In this document: positions 8,424 through 17,799 of the stretch, in pieces | Layout: each line of letters opens with the position of its first letter | Position numbering within the stretch: position 1 is the stretch's first letter | Origin: an uncultured Gammaproteobacteria bacterium | GTDB taxonomy: Bacteria; Pseudomonadota; Gammaproteobacteria; PS1; Pseudothioglobaceae | Assembly (NCBI GenBank): GCA_902509905.1 | Contig: CABWZI010000012.1 | Coordinates: 1-50,007 of the forward strand | DNA: 50,007 nucleotides | Direction: 5' to 3' | Made by a program: the position numbers and the translations under genes | The notes under the pieces: model-generated | What the model saw: only the letters and a program-made list of their open reading frames with translations | Database searches by the model: none | Told to the model about the DNA's origin: nothing

Positions 8424-9449
8424 ATGAGTCAAAAATATAACGTTGCAATTGTTGGGGCAACTGGTGCAGTTGGTGAAACTTTGATTTCTATTCTAGATCA
8501 AAGGAATTTTCCTATTGAAAATTTATATCCTTTAGCTTCTAAACGCTCTGCAGGTAGTAAAGTGTCTTGCCAAGGGAAGTCATGGGTGGTTCAAGATCTG
8601 GATACATTTGATTTTTCACAAGCTCAAATTGGATTATTTTCAGCTGGAGGTAGCATCTCAGAGAAATATGCGCCTATAGCAGCAGAACAAGGATGTATTG
8701 TTATAGATAATACGTCTCATTTTAGGCGTGATGAGGATATTCCATTGGTTGTGCCAGAAGTCAATCCTCATGCGATTGCTGAATATACCAATCGTAATAT
8801 TATCGCCAATCCAAATTGTTCAACTATTCAGATGCTAGTTGCGTTAAAACCCATCTATGATGCGGTAGGTATTTCTAGAATCAATGTTGCCACGTATCAA
8901 GCAGTCTCTGGAAGTGGTAAAGAGGCTATTACCGAGCTTACTACCCAAACTGCCAACCTTTTAAATGGCAATGATGTTGAGGTTGATGTTTATCCTAAGC
9001 AAATAGCATTTAATGCCATTCCTCATATTGATACATTTCAAGAAAATGGTTACACGAGAGAGGAAATGAAAATGGTATGGGAGACTCAAAAAATCTTTGA
9101 AGATGATGAAATTTTGGTTAATCCTACTGCGGTCAGAATCCCGGTAGTTTATGGTCACTCAGAGGCGGTACATATTGAAACAAAAGAGAAATTAACTGCT
9201 GAAGATGCAAGAAAACTGCTCGAAAATGCTAAAGGTGTCGAGGTGATGGATAAAAGAGAGAATGGTGGTTATGCAACACCTTTCCTTGAAGCAACTAATA
9301 ATGATGCAACATATGTCAGCAGAATTAGAGAGGATATTAGTTTTGAAAACGGACTAAATTTATGGGTAGTTTCAGACAATATTCGAAAAGGTGCAGCGCT
9401 TAACACTATTCAGATTGCTGAAATACTCATCAAAGACTATATTTCATAA
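8424..9449 (+). CDS. asd: Aspartate-semialdehyde dehydrogenase
   Basis: Asd reduces aspartyl phosphate to aspartate semialdehyde, the branch point to lysine/diaminopimelate, threonine and methionine. The NADP-binding GATGAVGETL is at residues 11-20. The catalytic cysteine C132 lies in NPNCSTIQM, and the substrate-binding region around VVYGHSEAVHIET is conserved. Length (341 aa) fits the USG-1-like Asd type of many Gram-negatives. A spacer of 14 bases to hisB suggests an asd-hisB-hisH operon. Confidence 0.95.
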   Translation: MSQKYNVAIVGATGAVGETLISILDQRNFPIENLYPLASKRSAGSKVSCQGKSWVVQDLDTFDFSQAQIGLFSAGGSISEKYAPIAAEQGCIVIDNTSHFRRDEDIPLVVPEVNPHAIAEYTNRNIIANPNCSTIQMLVALKPIYDAVGISRINVATYQAVSGSGKEAITELTTQTANLLNGNDVEVDVYPKQIAFNAIPHIDTFQENGYTREEMKMVWETQKIFEDDEILVNPTAVRIPVVYGHSEAVHIETKEKLTAEDARKLLENAKGVEVMDKRENGGYATPFLEATNNDATYVSRIREDISFENGLNLWVVSDNIRKGAALNTIQIAEILIKDYIS

Positions 9450-9463
9450 GATAAAATCAAAAA

Positions 9464-10045
9464 ATGGTTATTAAAGAGAGAAAGACAAATGAAACTGATA
9501 TCAAGGTAAGTCTTGAGCTCTATGGTATTGGAAAAGCTAATATAGATACTGGGGTTCCATTTTTAGATCATATGCTAGATCAAATTGCGCGCCATGGATT
9601 AATGGATTTAAACATTAGCTGCAAAGGTGATACTGACATAGATGACCATCATACTGTTGAAGATATTGGGATTACTTTAGGCCAAGCATTTTCTGATGCG
9701 GTAGGGGATAAAAAAGGACTTACACGATATGGCCATTCATATGTTCCATTAGATGAGGCGTTGTCAAGAGTCGTCATAGATCTGTCTGGAAGACCTGGAC
9801 TGGAATTAGGTGTTAAGTTTACAAGAGATAGGGTTGGATCATTTGATCTTGATCTTATTAGAGAATTTTTTCAAGGATTTGTTAACCACTCTTTAGTGAC
9901 TTTACACATTGATAATTTGAAGGGAATCAATTCACACCATCAAGCTGAAACAGTCTTTAAGGCTTTTGGTAGAGCGCTTAGAATGGCGACAACACCTGAT
10001 GAAAGACAATCGGGTGTTATTCCATCAACAAAGGGCTCGCTCTAA
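9464..10045 (+). CDS. hisB: Imidazoleglycerol-phosphate dehydratase (single-domain)
   Basis: This enzyme dehydrates imidazole-glycerol phosphate to imidazole-acetol phosphate, the substrate of HisC. The metal-binding motifs [14 protein letters not shown] and [16 protein letters not shown] are intact. The protein has 193 residues and lacks the phosphatase domain fused in E. coli, so histidinol phosphatase must be encoded elsewhere. The gene is followed by hisH after 18 bases. Confidence 0.96.
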   Translation: MVIKERKTNETDIKVSLELYGIGKANIDTGVPFLDHMLDQIARHGLMDLNISCKGDTDIDDHHTVEDIGITLGQAFSDAVGDKKGLTRYGHSYVPLDEALSRVVIDLSGRPGLELGVKFTRDRVGSFDLDLIREFFQGFVNHSLVTLHIDNLKGINSHHQAETVFKAFGRALRMATTPDERQSGVIPSTKGSL

Positions 10046-10063
10046 CTAGTCAGGCATAACATC

Positions 10064-10678
10064 ATGCAAACAATCGCAATTGTGGACTATGGAATGGGAA
10101 ATGTCCGTTCCGTTCAGAAAGCGCTTGAGTATGTTGCACCAAGTGATAATTGTATATTGACTAGTGATCCTCAAGTTTTAAGAGACTCTGACCGCATTGT
10201 ATTTCCAGGTCAAGGAGCAATGGGTTCATGCATGAGCGCCCTCGAGGAAAACTCGTTAGTTAATGAAATTAAATCATCATTCAAATCTAAACCATTTTTA
10301 GGTATTTGCTTAGGTTTACAGCTTTTATTTGACTCAAGTGAGGAAAATAATGGGACAAAAGGATTGTCAATTGTTCCAGGAAAAGTTGTTAAATTTAAAA
10401 ATAGTGAATTAAAAATACCACATATGGGATGGAATAATGTAAATCATTCTAAAGATCATCCACTTTGGTTCAATATTGATAATAATAGTCGTTTTTACAG
10501 CGTACATAGTTACTATGTGAAACCAGTCAACGATGATTGCGTTTTTGGAACTACAAATTATGGACATGAATTTGTATCTGCGATTGCTCTAGACCATGTT
10601 TTTGCAGTTCAATTTCATCCAGAAAAATCACAAAATGATGGCTTACAACTTTTAAGGAATTTTGTAAACTGGTCCTAG
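10064..10678 (+). CDS. hisH: Imidazole glycerol phosphate synthase, glutamine amidotransferase subunit
   Basis: HisH releases ammonia from glutamine and feeds it to HisF. The class I amidotransferase triad is visible: cysteine in FLGICLGLQLLF and His/Glu in VQFHPEKS. The start IVDYGMGNVRSVQKAL is the HisH signature (204 aa). Unlike the common hisBHAF order, hisA and hisF do not follow. A convergent DUF1841 gene ends 20 bases away. Confidence 0.95.
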   Translation: MQTIAIVDYGMGNVRSVQKALEYVAPSDNCILTSDPQVLRDSDRIVFPGQGAMGSCMSALEENSLVNEIKSSFKSKPFLGICLGLQLLFDSSEENNGTKGLSIVPGKVVKFKNSELKIPHMGWNNVNHSKDHPLWFNIDNNSRFYSVHSYYVKPVNDDCVFGTTNYGHEFVSAIALDHVFAVQFHPEKSQNDGLQLLRNFVNWS

Positions 10679-10697
10679 CGGTTTCTTATTAATTGAT

Positions 10698-11111
10698 TTA
10701 ATTAAGCTCTTTCAGAGATCTGAGGTAGTATTCTAGATCCATTGGTTTATTGTATTTCTGTGAGTTAAAAATCATTTCAGCGATTTGTTCCATCATTATG
10801 TGCTCGACCTGGTGCGCATCATTATATTTTTTTAATAAATTACTATATATTTGCTTAATTCCCTTTGGCTGATTTAAACTTAATTGATCTTGCAGAGTTA
10901 AGTGAAGATTGATATGAAGAAATGGATTTGTTCTTCCTTGTTCCGGAAAATATTCTGTTTCTAAATCATTAATAATGTTTTGATATTCTGGGTGCTTTTC
11001 AATTATTTTGACTAATTGAAGCTCCAAAGGGTCTAAAGTTTGATTTGAGTTGTGTTTACCCCAGGCATGAGCTAAATATTTTCTTTGCTCAGATCTGTCA
11101 GCAGTAAACAC
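10698..11111 (-). CDS. DUF1841 family protein
   Basis: This is a small (137 aa) cytoplasmic protein of a conserved proteobacterial family of unknown function. I recognise it by R-x-x-Y-x-x-x-W near residues 10-18 and the segment NPFLHINLHLTLQDQL, then HQVEHIMMEQIAEMIF and a final LEYYLRSL. The His-rich central part could bind metal, which is inference. It starts 5 bases after nth ends, on the same strand. The nth-DUF1841 pairing suggests shared expression but not a known function. Confidence 0.75.
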   Translation of the reverse strand: MFTADRSEQRKYLAHAWGKHNSNQTLDPLELQLVKIIEKHPEYQNIINDLETEYFPEQGRTNPFLHINLHLTLQDQLSLNQPKGIKQIYSNLLKKYNDAHQVEHIMMEQIAEMIFNSQKYNKPMDLEYYLRSLKELN

Positions 11112-11116
11112 TTTGC

Positions 11117-11749
11117 CTAGATATTTTTCTCTTCATATTCACACAAATCAAGAAGTGTGCAGTCAGTGCAATGCGGAGATCTAGCTTTACAGACATATCG
11201 ACCATGAAGAATCATTAGGTGATGAGCTGGTACTTTGAACTCATCTGGTATAAATTTAATTAACTTTTTTTCAACTTCTAGGACAGTTTTTCCGGAAGCA
11301 ATTGCCGTCCTATTGGCCACTCTATAGATATGAGTATCAACAGCAATTGTGGGTTGTCCAAATGCAGTATTAAGAACTACATTTGCTGTTTTTCTTCCAA
11401 CACCAGGAAGGGCTTCTAGTTCTTTTCTGGTCTCAGGAACTTCAGAATTATATTTATCAATGAGTATTCTGCAAGTTTGAATAATATGCTTTGCCTTTGA
11501 GTTAAACAACCCAATGGATTTAATTGTGTCTCGAAGCTTATCTTCACCCAATTCAAAAATTGATTCAGGGGTATTTGCAAGGGGAAACAAGATATCAGTT
11601 ACCTGATTTACACTCTTATCAGTCGCTTGAGCAGATAAAGTGACTGCAACAAGCAGTTCGAATGAGGTTGAATAGTTTAGTTCAGTTGTAGGATTTGGAA
11701 TTTGCTTCAAAAGCCTACTAAACATTTCACTTCTTGTTTCTGCGTTCAT
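11117..11749 (-). CDS. nth: Endonuclease III
   Basis: Nth is a bifunctional DNA glycosylase/AP lyase that removes oxidised pyrimidines. The helix-hairpin-helix LPGVGRKTAN carries the catalytic lysine K120, and the catalytic aspartate is D138 in AVDTHIYR. A [4Fe-4S] cluster site, C187-X6-C194-X2-C197-X5-C203, closes the protein. Length (210 aa) is standard. No rnf genes accompany it, unlike in many Gammaproteobacteria. Confidence 0.96.
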   Translation of the reverse strand: MNAETRSEMFSRLLKQIPNPTTELNYSTSFELLVAVTLSAQATDKSVNQVTDILFPLANTPESIFELGEDKLRDTIKSIGLFNSKAKHIIQTCRILIDKYNSEVPETRKELEALPGVGRKTANVVLNTAFGQPTIAVDTHIYRVANRTAIASGKTVLEVEKKLIKFIPDEFKVPAHHLMILHGRYVCKARSPHCTDCTLLDLCEYEEKNI

Positions 11750-11824
11750 TTGAACCTTTTTGGTTTAACTATGGGTGGAATATTATACTTAATTTTTATA
11801 TATTTATCAATAACCAGTCTGTTT

Positions 11825-13252
11825 TCAAATAAATGAATTCGCGTAGTCTTCAAGCTGTTTCCATAGATTTTTTTTATCTGGACTGATATCTTTTAGATGA
11901 TTCAAGCTTCTTTCAAAGCTGTCAATGGAAAGAAAACCGTTTTCACCATTTTGTATTCTAGATTGAACTATTTCAAACCATTGTTCCTGTTCAAAATCAT
12001 TCAGATACTGAGGATAATTTCTTGCTTTAAAATTTAAAAAAAGTTTTGTTAATTTTTTGTCTTCAAATGTGGGACTATAATTAGCAAAATCTTGAGTTGA
12101 AAGACTTTGTATCTCATTACTAATAGCTCTGTCATGATTGCTAACAAAGCCATCATAAAGAGATTGATCAACATCTGAACTTTGCTTTTTTTCAGATGGT
12201 TGCTTATATATTGATTGAACTTTTTGTTGAATTTTAAATCTATTTTTCTGGATAAATTCTAAATTTTTTAAACAACCCTCCATATCAATCTGAAATTTTT
12301 CTATTAGAGTGGGCGAGAGTTTAAAGCTATCTTCATTTGGACTACAAACAAACATAGGGCTTTTATTAAATACTAGTTCATTCAACTCAAGCTTCTCGAG
12401 ACCTTTTGGTAAGTCAGCTTTTCTAGTAAAAGTAAGTTTTTTTAGTTCTTCCTCGTCAAGCTCTAAAAGAATCTCTGGATCTTGATTCAAATTAAAAACA
12501 ATTGCACGATCAGAATAATCAGGATGATAGCAGATTGCAGTTACGAGTCTTGTAAATGAAGACTTATAGCCAAAGCCAGAGGAGGTTAAAAGCATTGGAT
12601 AAAAAAGCTTGACGAGTTTTTCCACCTCTTTTTTATTTCTTAGACTCAATGCATATTCAAAGAATTTAGGCTGAGTCTTTTTGATGATTGAGGCAATTCC
12701 AATGGTCGCTCTTACATCGGCCATGGCATCATGCGCATTACTGTGCTCAATGTGATTTGCGGGAGCAAGGTTGTCTAGTTTAAAAATAGGCCGATTTTGA
12801 TTATTTCTTACCCAAGTCAAGCTTCCTTCCTCTTTGTGAGCATAACAAAATCTAGCAACATTTAAGATATCCCACCTTGAATTGCCATGCTGCCAATGCC
12901 ATGAGTATGGATCTAAAAAGTTTCTAAATAGGGTATGCCTAGTATATTCATCATCAAAAGCAATTGAGTTATATCCAACAATGCAGGTCTCAGGTTTTGA
13001 AAACTCTGCATGGATTTTTTTTATGAACTCATGCTCAATAAAGCCTTTTTCTTCACAGAGTTGTGGGGTAATACCAGTGACTGAACATGCTTCAGGTGCT
13101 GGGAGAGAGTCACGGGTGGGTTTACAATAAAACATATGCTCGTCAAGAATATTAAGATTTTCATCCGTTCTAATTCCTGCAAATTGAGCAATTCTTTGAA
13201 CTTTTGGAGAAAGGCCAAAAGTTTCGTAATCATACCAATAGAAAGTTTTCAT
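11825..13252 (-). CDS. sbcB: Exodeoxyribonuclease I
   Basis: This is a 3'-5' single-strand DNA exonuclease used in recombination and mismatch repair. The DEDDh motif I is D8-Y-E10 in WYDYETFG, followed by YNSIAFDDEYTRH (motif II) and HDAMADVRAT (motif III, with the catalytic histidine and aspartate). Domain order (exonuclease, SH3-like, helical C-terminus) fits, and 475 residues is normal. It is spaced 75 bases from nth. Its presence is one sign of a gammaproteobacterial host. Confidence 0.93.
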   Translation of the reverse strand: MKTFYWYDYETFGLSPKVQRIAQFAGIRTDENLNILDEHMFYCKPTRDSLPAPEACSVTGITPQLCEEKGFIEHEFIKKIHAEFSKPETCIVGYNSIAFDDEYTRHTLFRNFLDPYSWHWQHGNSRWDILNVARFCYAHKEEGSLTWVRNNQNRPIFKLDNLAPANHIEHSNAHDAMADVRATIGIASIIKKTQPKFFEYALSLRNKKEVEKLVKLFYPMLLTSSGFGYKSSFTRLVTAICYHPDYSDRAIVFNLNQDPEILLELDEEELKKLTFTRKADLPKGLEKLELNELVFNKSPMFVCSPNEDSFKLSPTLIEKFQIDMEGCLKNLEFIQKNRFKIQQKVQSIYKQPSEKKQSSDVDQSLYDGFVSNHDRAISNEIQSLSTQDFANYSPTFEDKKLTKLFLNFKARNYPQYLNDFEQEQWFEIVQSRIQNGENGFLSIDSFERSLNHLKDISPDKKNLWKQLEDYANSFI

Positions 13253-13434
13253 ATCCCAATTAGTTTAAACAAAAATACATCGACTGACTCAGATATCCAA
13301 GAAATGAAGAAGAAAGAATTAATTTAAACCAATAAGACACACTCTCTTCTTAATCTTATTCAAATAAGAAAATTTTTCTAAACTGTTAGTTTATCGAAGA
13401 TAAAACTCGTAAGCAGTCTAGAGGGAGAAAAAGG

Positions 13435-13457
13435 AAAAAACCCAGCTTTGGGCTGGG
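13435..13457 (-). terminator. Rho-independent terminator of the cold-shock gene
   Basis: On the minus strand a 6-bp stem (CCCAGC/GCTGGG) with a 5-base loop is followed directly by six T. It lies 18 bases past the stop of the cold-shock gene and so closes its transcript before sbcB. The rest of the 223-base spacer up to sbcB shows nothing else I can name. Confidence 0.8.
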
Positions 13458-13475
13458 TTTAAAAAAACTTTTAAA

Positions 13476-13682
13476 TTATTTTGCTACGACGTTTGCAGCT
13501 TGAGGGCCTTTGGCACCATCTTCAAGTTCAAACTCAACCTCTTGACCTTCCTCAAGAGTTTTGTAGCCATCACCTTGTATTGCTCTGAAGTGAACGAAAA
13601 CATCGTCACCACTTTCTTGCTCAATAAAGCCAAAACCTTTTTTTGCGTCAAACCATTTAACGCGACCTGTTGTTGTAGACAT
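13476..13682 (-). CDS. Cold-shock protein, CspA family
   Basis: This is a single OB-fold nucleic-acid chaperone of 68 residues with RNP1 (KGFGFI) and RNP2 (DVFVHF) motifs. I start at 13682 ([19 protein letters not shown]) because an AGGAG ribosome site stands 5 bases upstream. The longer in-frame start at 13736 adds 18 hydrophobic residues unlike the family. The gene follows a DEAD-box helicase on the same strand, a natural cold-response pairing. It has its own terminator and probably its own promoter. Confidence 0.95.
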   Translation of the reverse strand: MSTTTGRVKWFDAKKGFGFIEQESGDDVFVHFRAIQGDGYKTLEEGQEVEFELEDGAKGPQAANVVAK

Positions 13683-13805
13683 GCAGTCTCCTAAAAAAAA
13701 ATAAAACATGGAAAAGATGCAACCAACCCAAATCACTGTGAAACCGACATACTACGAAGCAACAACACAACATCAAAATCAGCTGAATATTAACCAGCAA
13801 AGCCA

Positions 13806-13834
13806 ATTTTAACCTAAAAAACTAATAATGTATA
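13806..13834 (-). promoter_or_regulatory. Candidate promoter and long leader of the cold-shock gene
   Basis: Read on the minus strand, TATACA and TAAAAT are 17 bases apart. A start near 13799 would leave a leader of about 115 bases before the start codon. Long structured leaders are typical of cold-induced csp genes. I do not see the E. coli cold-box sequence. Confidence 0.4.
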
Positions 13835-13858
13835 TTTATTTAATTTGGCCACAAATGA

Positions 13859-15637
13859 CTATCTTCTTGATCGACTTCTGGAGAATTTTTTATCTCTATT
13901 TGTTTTTGGCTTACCTTTTCTTCGTTTTTTAGACGAGTCCCTTTTAAAATGACTAGATGACTCTCTGGGAGCTGTTTTATTGTTTTTTTCAGTAAGCTCT
14001 TCCATGTTGAGCTTTTTGTCAAACACCCTAGTATTTTTAAGAATTTGAAGAGTTTCTTTTGGCATCTCATCAGGTAAATCAACGGTTGTGAAGTCTTGAT
14101 GTATTTGAATTGCTCCGATAAATGCACTGCTTATTTCAGCTTCATTCGCAATAGCTCCAAGAATGTTGCCTGGCTTAATATTGTCTCTTCGTCCCAATGA
14201 TATTTTGTATCTTCTCATTTGGATAGATGGATTATCTTTGAGAGGGTCTGCGTGGATTGAAATTGCAATAGTTTTCTTATCTTTGGAGTCTATTTTGGGT
14301 TGAATAATCTCTTTTTCGCTCAGTAAAAGAGGTTCTGTGCCCTGAGCCATTAAGGCAAGTGAGGATGCAATTTTAAATAGATCAACTTCATTTTCTTTCT
14401 GATAGCTAAGAACTAGATCTGAAAAAATTGAAAGATCTTGGTTTTCAAGAGTTTGTGTAATCCTTTGTTTAAAGTTTACAATCCTTTGCTCATTTATTAT
14501 TTTTGCAGATGGAAGCATCATTGGCTCAATCGGCTGTCGAGTAATCCTTTCAATCGTTTTCAGCATTCTTCTTTCACGAGGTGCAACAAATAATATTGCT
14601 TTTCCATCTCTTCCAGCACGGCCTGTTCTTCCAATTCTATGGACGTAGGACTCTGGATCTTGTGGTATGTCATAATTAATAACATGAGAGATTCGATCCA
14701 CATCAAGACCTCTTGCTGCAACATCAGTCGCAATAAGAATGTCAATTTTTCCTTTTTTTAGGTGCTGAATTATTCGCTCTCTGTGATTTTGAGCAATATC
14801 ACCATTTATTGCTTCTGCTGTAAAACCTCTGGCCGAGAGTTTTTCTGCAAGATCAATTGTTGCAGTTTTAGTTCTGACAAAAATTAGAAGAGCATCAAAG
14901 GCCTCAACTTCTAGAATACGAGTCAAGGCGTCCAGTTTATGAACACCACCCACAAGCCAATATCTTTGTGAGATTGTTTTAGCAGTTGCGGTTTTTGTTT
15001 TAATTTTGACTATTTTTGGGTTGTCTAAAAATTTCTCAGCAACTCTTCTTATGACATCTGGCATAGTGGCAGAGAAGAGCGCGATTTGACGCTCTTCTGG
15101 TAGCTTTTCCATGACCCACTTAACATCATCAATAAAGCCCATTCTGAGCATTTCGTCCGCCTCATCTAAGACCAATGCCTTGAGCGAATTTAATTTTAAA
15201 GTGCCCCTTTTGAGATGATCCATGACTCTACCAGGAGTTCCAACTACTGCATGAACTCCTCTTTTTAGAGGTTTTAATTGAACATCATAGGATTGACCAC
15301 CATAAATTGGAAGAACATGAAAGCCTTTCAGATGTCTTGAGTAAGTCTGGATTGCTTCGGATACTTGAATTGCAAGTTCACGTGTTGGTGCCAAGACTAA
15401 TAGCTGAACTTGATTGTTTTTTAAATCAATCCTGTCAATCAAGGGAAGCGAAAATGCAGCTGTTTTTCCTGTACCTGTTTGAGCTTGACCAATGACATCA
15501 TGGCCCTTGAGTAGGTGAGTAATGCATTGCTCTTGGATAGCTGAGGGTGTTTCATAGCCAACGTCATCAAGTGCTTGAATTAATGCATCTGAGAGGCCAA
15601 AGCTATTAAATGTAACGCTAGATGCATAATCAGCCAT
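13859..15637 (-). CDS. deaD: DEAD-box RNA helicase, DeaD/CsdA type
   Basis: This is an ATP-dependent RNA helicase for ribosome assembly and mRNA unwinding at low temperature. The motifs run in order: Q-motif region, AQTGTGKT (I), PTRELA (Ia), TPGR (Ib), DEAD (II), SAT (III), ARGLDVD (V) and HRIGRTGRAG (VI). A DbpA-type RNA-binding domain follows (about residues 475-545), then a Lys/Arg/Ser-rich tail. The three-part layout and 592 residues match CsdA rather than RhlB, RhlE or SrmB. The cold-shock gene lies 177 bases downstream. Confidence 0.92.
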   Translation of the reverse strand: MADYASSVTFNSFGLSDALIQALDDVGYETPSAIQEQCITHLLKGHDVIGQAQTGTGKTAAFSLPLIDRIDLKNNQVQLLVLAPTRELAIQVSEAIQTYSRHLKGFHVLPIYGGQSYDVQLKPLKRGVHAVVGTPGRVMDHLKRGTLKLNSLKALVLDEADEMLRMGFIDDVKWVMEKLPEERQIALFSATMPDVIRRVAEKFLDNPKIVKIKTKTATAKTISQRYWLVGGVHKLDALTRILEVEAFDALLIFVRTKTATIDLAEKLSARGFTAEAINGDIAQNHRERIIQHLKKGKIDILIATDVAARGLDVDRISHVINYDIPQDPESYVHRIGRTGRAGRDGKAILFVAPRERRMLKTIERITRQPIEPMMLPSAKIINEQRIVNFKQRITQTLENQDLSIFSDLVLSYQKENEVDLFKIASSLALMAQGTEPLLLSEKEIIQPKIDSKDKKTIAISIHADPLKDNPSIQMRRYKISLGRRDNIKPGNILGAIANEAEISSAFIGAIQIHQDFTTVDLPDEMPKETLQILKNTRVFDKKLNMEELTEKNNKTAPRESSSHFKRDSSKKRRKGKPKTNRDKKFSRSRSRR

Positions 15638-15738
15638 AATTTGGATGGGGGTGTTGAAGAAAAGGGTGGATTATACCTTGTATTTGCTCTAAACATTGAA
15701 ATGACAGAAGTCTAATGCAAATGTTTTAACTCGTTTCT

Positions 15739-16290
15739 TTATTCAAACCATTTAATTGAGCATCCCATTGAAGGGATTTGGTTATCAGGTCCTTTGCCAG
15801 TTAGGGAGATTTGTTTCATAGCTTCAAAAAGTTCACGCTTGGCGCCATCAACAGATTCTTTTCGAGATTCATCCAGCCTTCCTCTATATTGAAGACCAAG
15901 CTTATCGTTATATCCAAAAAAATCAGGTGTGCAAACCGCTCCATATGCTCTGGCTATCTCCTGAGTTTCATCAATTAGATAAGGAAATGGCAAGTTATGA
16001 TCGAGAGACAATTTTTTCATATTGTCGAATGAGTCTTCTTCATATTCATTTGGATCATTTGACATAATTCCTACACTATTAATACCAAACTGCTTTAATT
16101 CTTCAGTATCTCTAATGATTCTGCTAATGATTGATTTGACGTAAGGACAATGATTACAAATAAACATTATTAGAAGACCATTCGATCCTCTAAGAGAGTT
16201 TAAATCATAGTATTGCTCATCAACCCCCTTGAGCTTGAAATCAATTGCGGGAAGGTTGAATTCACAAATTGGGGTTTCAGTTCTTACCAT
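15739..16290 (-). CDS. Thioredoxin-fold redoxin family protein
   Basis: This is a 183-residue cytoplasmic protein of the AhpC/TSA-redoxin superfamily. A C45-N-H-C48 motif follows the first strand (MFICNHCPYVKS), where thioredoxins have CxxC. The TPDFFGYN stretch has the proline region near residue 117. Family members with CNHCPxVK are usually called thioredoxin family or redoxin proteins, and their substrate is unknown. A peroxiredoxin role is less likely because the motif has two close cysteines. It starts 22 bases past tcdA on the same strand. Confidence 0.75.
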   Translation of the reverse strand: MVRTETPICEFNLPAIDFKLKGVDEQYYDLNSLRGSNGLLIMFICNHCPYVKSIISRIIRDTEELKQFGINSVGIMSNDPNEYEEDSFDNMKKLSLDHNLPFPYLIDETQEIARAYGAVCTPDFFGYNDKLGLQYRGRLDESRKESVDGAKRELFEAMKQISLTGKGPDNQIPSMGCSIKWFE

Positions 16291-16312
16291 AGTAAACTAA
16301 TTGTCATAATAG

Positions 16313-17050
16313 TCATGATTTTAGTATAGCTTGAATAATATGTCCTGCCATCATTAATCCAAATATATTAGGCATATATGATATGGCTCCATTAACTGCT
16401 CTGGGTCTACCGGGCGGGGAAAATTCAGTTTCATTAACTGCTTGGTGAGGAAGAGCCTTTATTTGAACTTCAGTTGAGTGAACTACAGGAAATTTTAATG
16501 ATGCGCGTTTTAATCTAAGCTGTCTTCTCAGCTCTCGTGCTAGTCCACAATATTCTGTTTTGTCCATTCTTGAGATTGTAACTTTTGTGGGATCCAGCCT
16601 ACCTCCTGCACCCATACTTGAGATTATTGGCTTATTAAAACGATTACAAGCATCAATTAAATTTGTTTTGCAGGCAATAGCATCAATACAATCAGCTACA
16701 AAATTATAATCCACTTCATTAGCTATTTCTTCAGCAATGTTGCCATCAATAAATAGATTTTTTTCATTAATCACAGTATCAGGATTTATATCTCTGAGTC
16801 TTTTTGATAAAGCCTCAACCTTTGATTGGCCTAGAGTTGAATGAAGAGCAATAATCTGGCGATTGAGATCAGTCTTGTCCACCAAGTCAAAATCAATGAG
16901 GGTAAGCTCTCCTATACCAGCTCTGCAAAGGGACTCTGCACAAGCGCCGCCAACACCTCCAAGTCCGGCAATGACAACATGAGACTCTGCTAACTGAGCT
17001 AAACCTAACTGACCAACAAGTATTTCAGTTCGAGCACAACTACCAGCCAT
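16313..17050 (-). CDS. tcdA: tRNA threonylcarbamoyladenosine dehydratase
   Basis: TcdA (CsdL) is an E1-like enzyme that cyclises t6A37 of tRNA to ct6A using ATP. The nucleotide-binding loop GLGGVGG lies around residues 29-35 in a ThiF/E1 fold, followed by DFDLVDKTDLNRQ and the characteristic VHSTEVQ and FSPPGRPRAVNG regions. Its 245 residues match the family. The start codon touches the end of tatD at base 17050, so the genes are coupled. CsdA/CsdE partners are not in the window. Confidence 0.9.
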   Translation of the reverse strand: MAGSCARTEILVGQLGLAQLAESHVVIAGLGGVGGACAESLCRAGIGELTLIDFDLVDKTDLNRQIIALHSTLGQSKVEALSKRLRDINPDTVINEKNLFIDGNIAEEIANEVDYNFVADCIDAIACKTNLIDACNRFNKPIISSMGAGGRLDPTKVTISRMDKTEYCGLARELRRQLRLKRASLKFPVVHSTEVQIKALPHQAVNETEFSPPGRPRAVNGAISYMPNIFGLMMAGHIIQAILKS

Positions 17051-17745
17051 TAGCTTATTTTAAAAAGATTATATGTATTCTGATCACACTGCTCAATGAC
17101 TTCATCTACAGTAATTTTTTTGATTCTAGCAACTCTCTCAGCTACCTGTACTAACTCATCAGGATTATTTCTATCATCTGTTTCAATGACTATCGATTCA
17201 ATTGGCAAGAAGTTAATAATATCATGCAGTTTATATGCATGTGGATTGGTAATTGCAGCGCCAAATCCAAAAGAAAAGTTTATTTTCAATAAATTTTCAG
17301 CTTGCTGAAGACTGCCAGAATAGGCGTGAATTACCCCTCTTGATTTAGAGTAGGACTTAAGTAAATCAGTAACATCCTCTGTTGCATGAACAGAATGAAT
17401 AATTAGTGGAAGATCGAATCGAGTTGCAAGTGCAACTTGTTCATCAAAAAAGAATCTTTGCGTATTTTGATCTTTAACTTTGACATAATCTAAGCCACAC
17501 TCCCCAACAGCAATCGGCTTTTCTTCTTCGATTTTAACTTCAAGATCATACAGATCAATCATCTGATGATCTTTCACAAACCATGGATGAATACCCAATG
17601 CAAAATGACTATTTTTATTTGAATGACAGCAGGCAATTACACTCTCCCAATTGTCTTTTCCGGTCGATGGAATTATAACTCCAGTAGTTGAACTGGATGG
17701 AGTTTTAACATTATCAAAATCTAAGTGTATATGTGAGTTAACCAT
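17050..17745 (-). CDS. TatD family metal-dependent hydrolase (short form)
   Basis: This is a TIM-barrel deoxyribonuclease-type hydrolase. Metal ligands can be followed as HIHLD (residues 4-8), VGECGLDY, IHSVHA, HAYSG and ETDDRN. At 231 residues it is about 25-30 shorter than TatD/YcfH, and the segment between the first motif and GIHPW is short. It is an intact reading frame, so I read this as a short subfamily, not a fragment. It overlaps tcdA by one base. The physiological substrate is unknown. Confidence 0.82.
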   Translation of the reverse strand: MVNSHIHLDFDNVKTPSSSTTGVIIPSTGKDNWESVIACCHSNKNSHFALGIHPWFVKDHQMIDLYDLEVKIEEEKPIAVGECGLDYVKVKDQNTQRFFFDEQVALATRFDLPLIIHSVHATEDVTDLLKSYSKSRGVIHAYSGSLQQAENLLKINFSFGFGAAITNPHAYKLHDIINFLPIESIVIETDDRNNPDELVQVAERVARIKKITVDEVIEQCDQNTYNLFKIS

Positions 17746-17799
17746 TACTTCCTTTGTCTTCTAGTGGATAATATAATATAAATTTTTCATCTAAGTTAA

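Noticed and set aside
13840-14127. 95-residue minus-strand frame overlapping the end of deaD
   Set aside because: It is another reading frame of the helicase C-terminus with no separate start signal.
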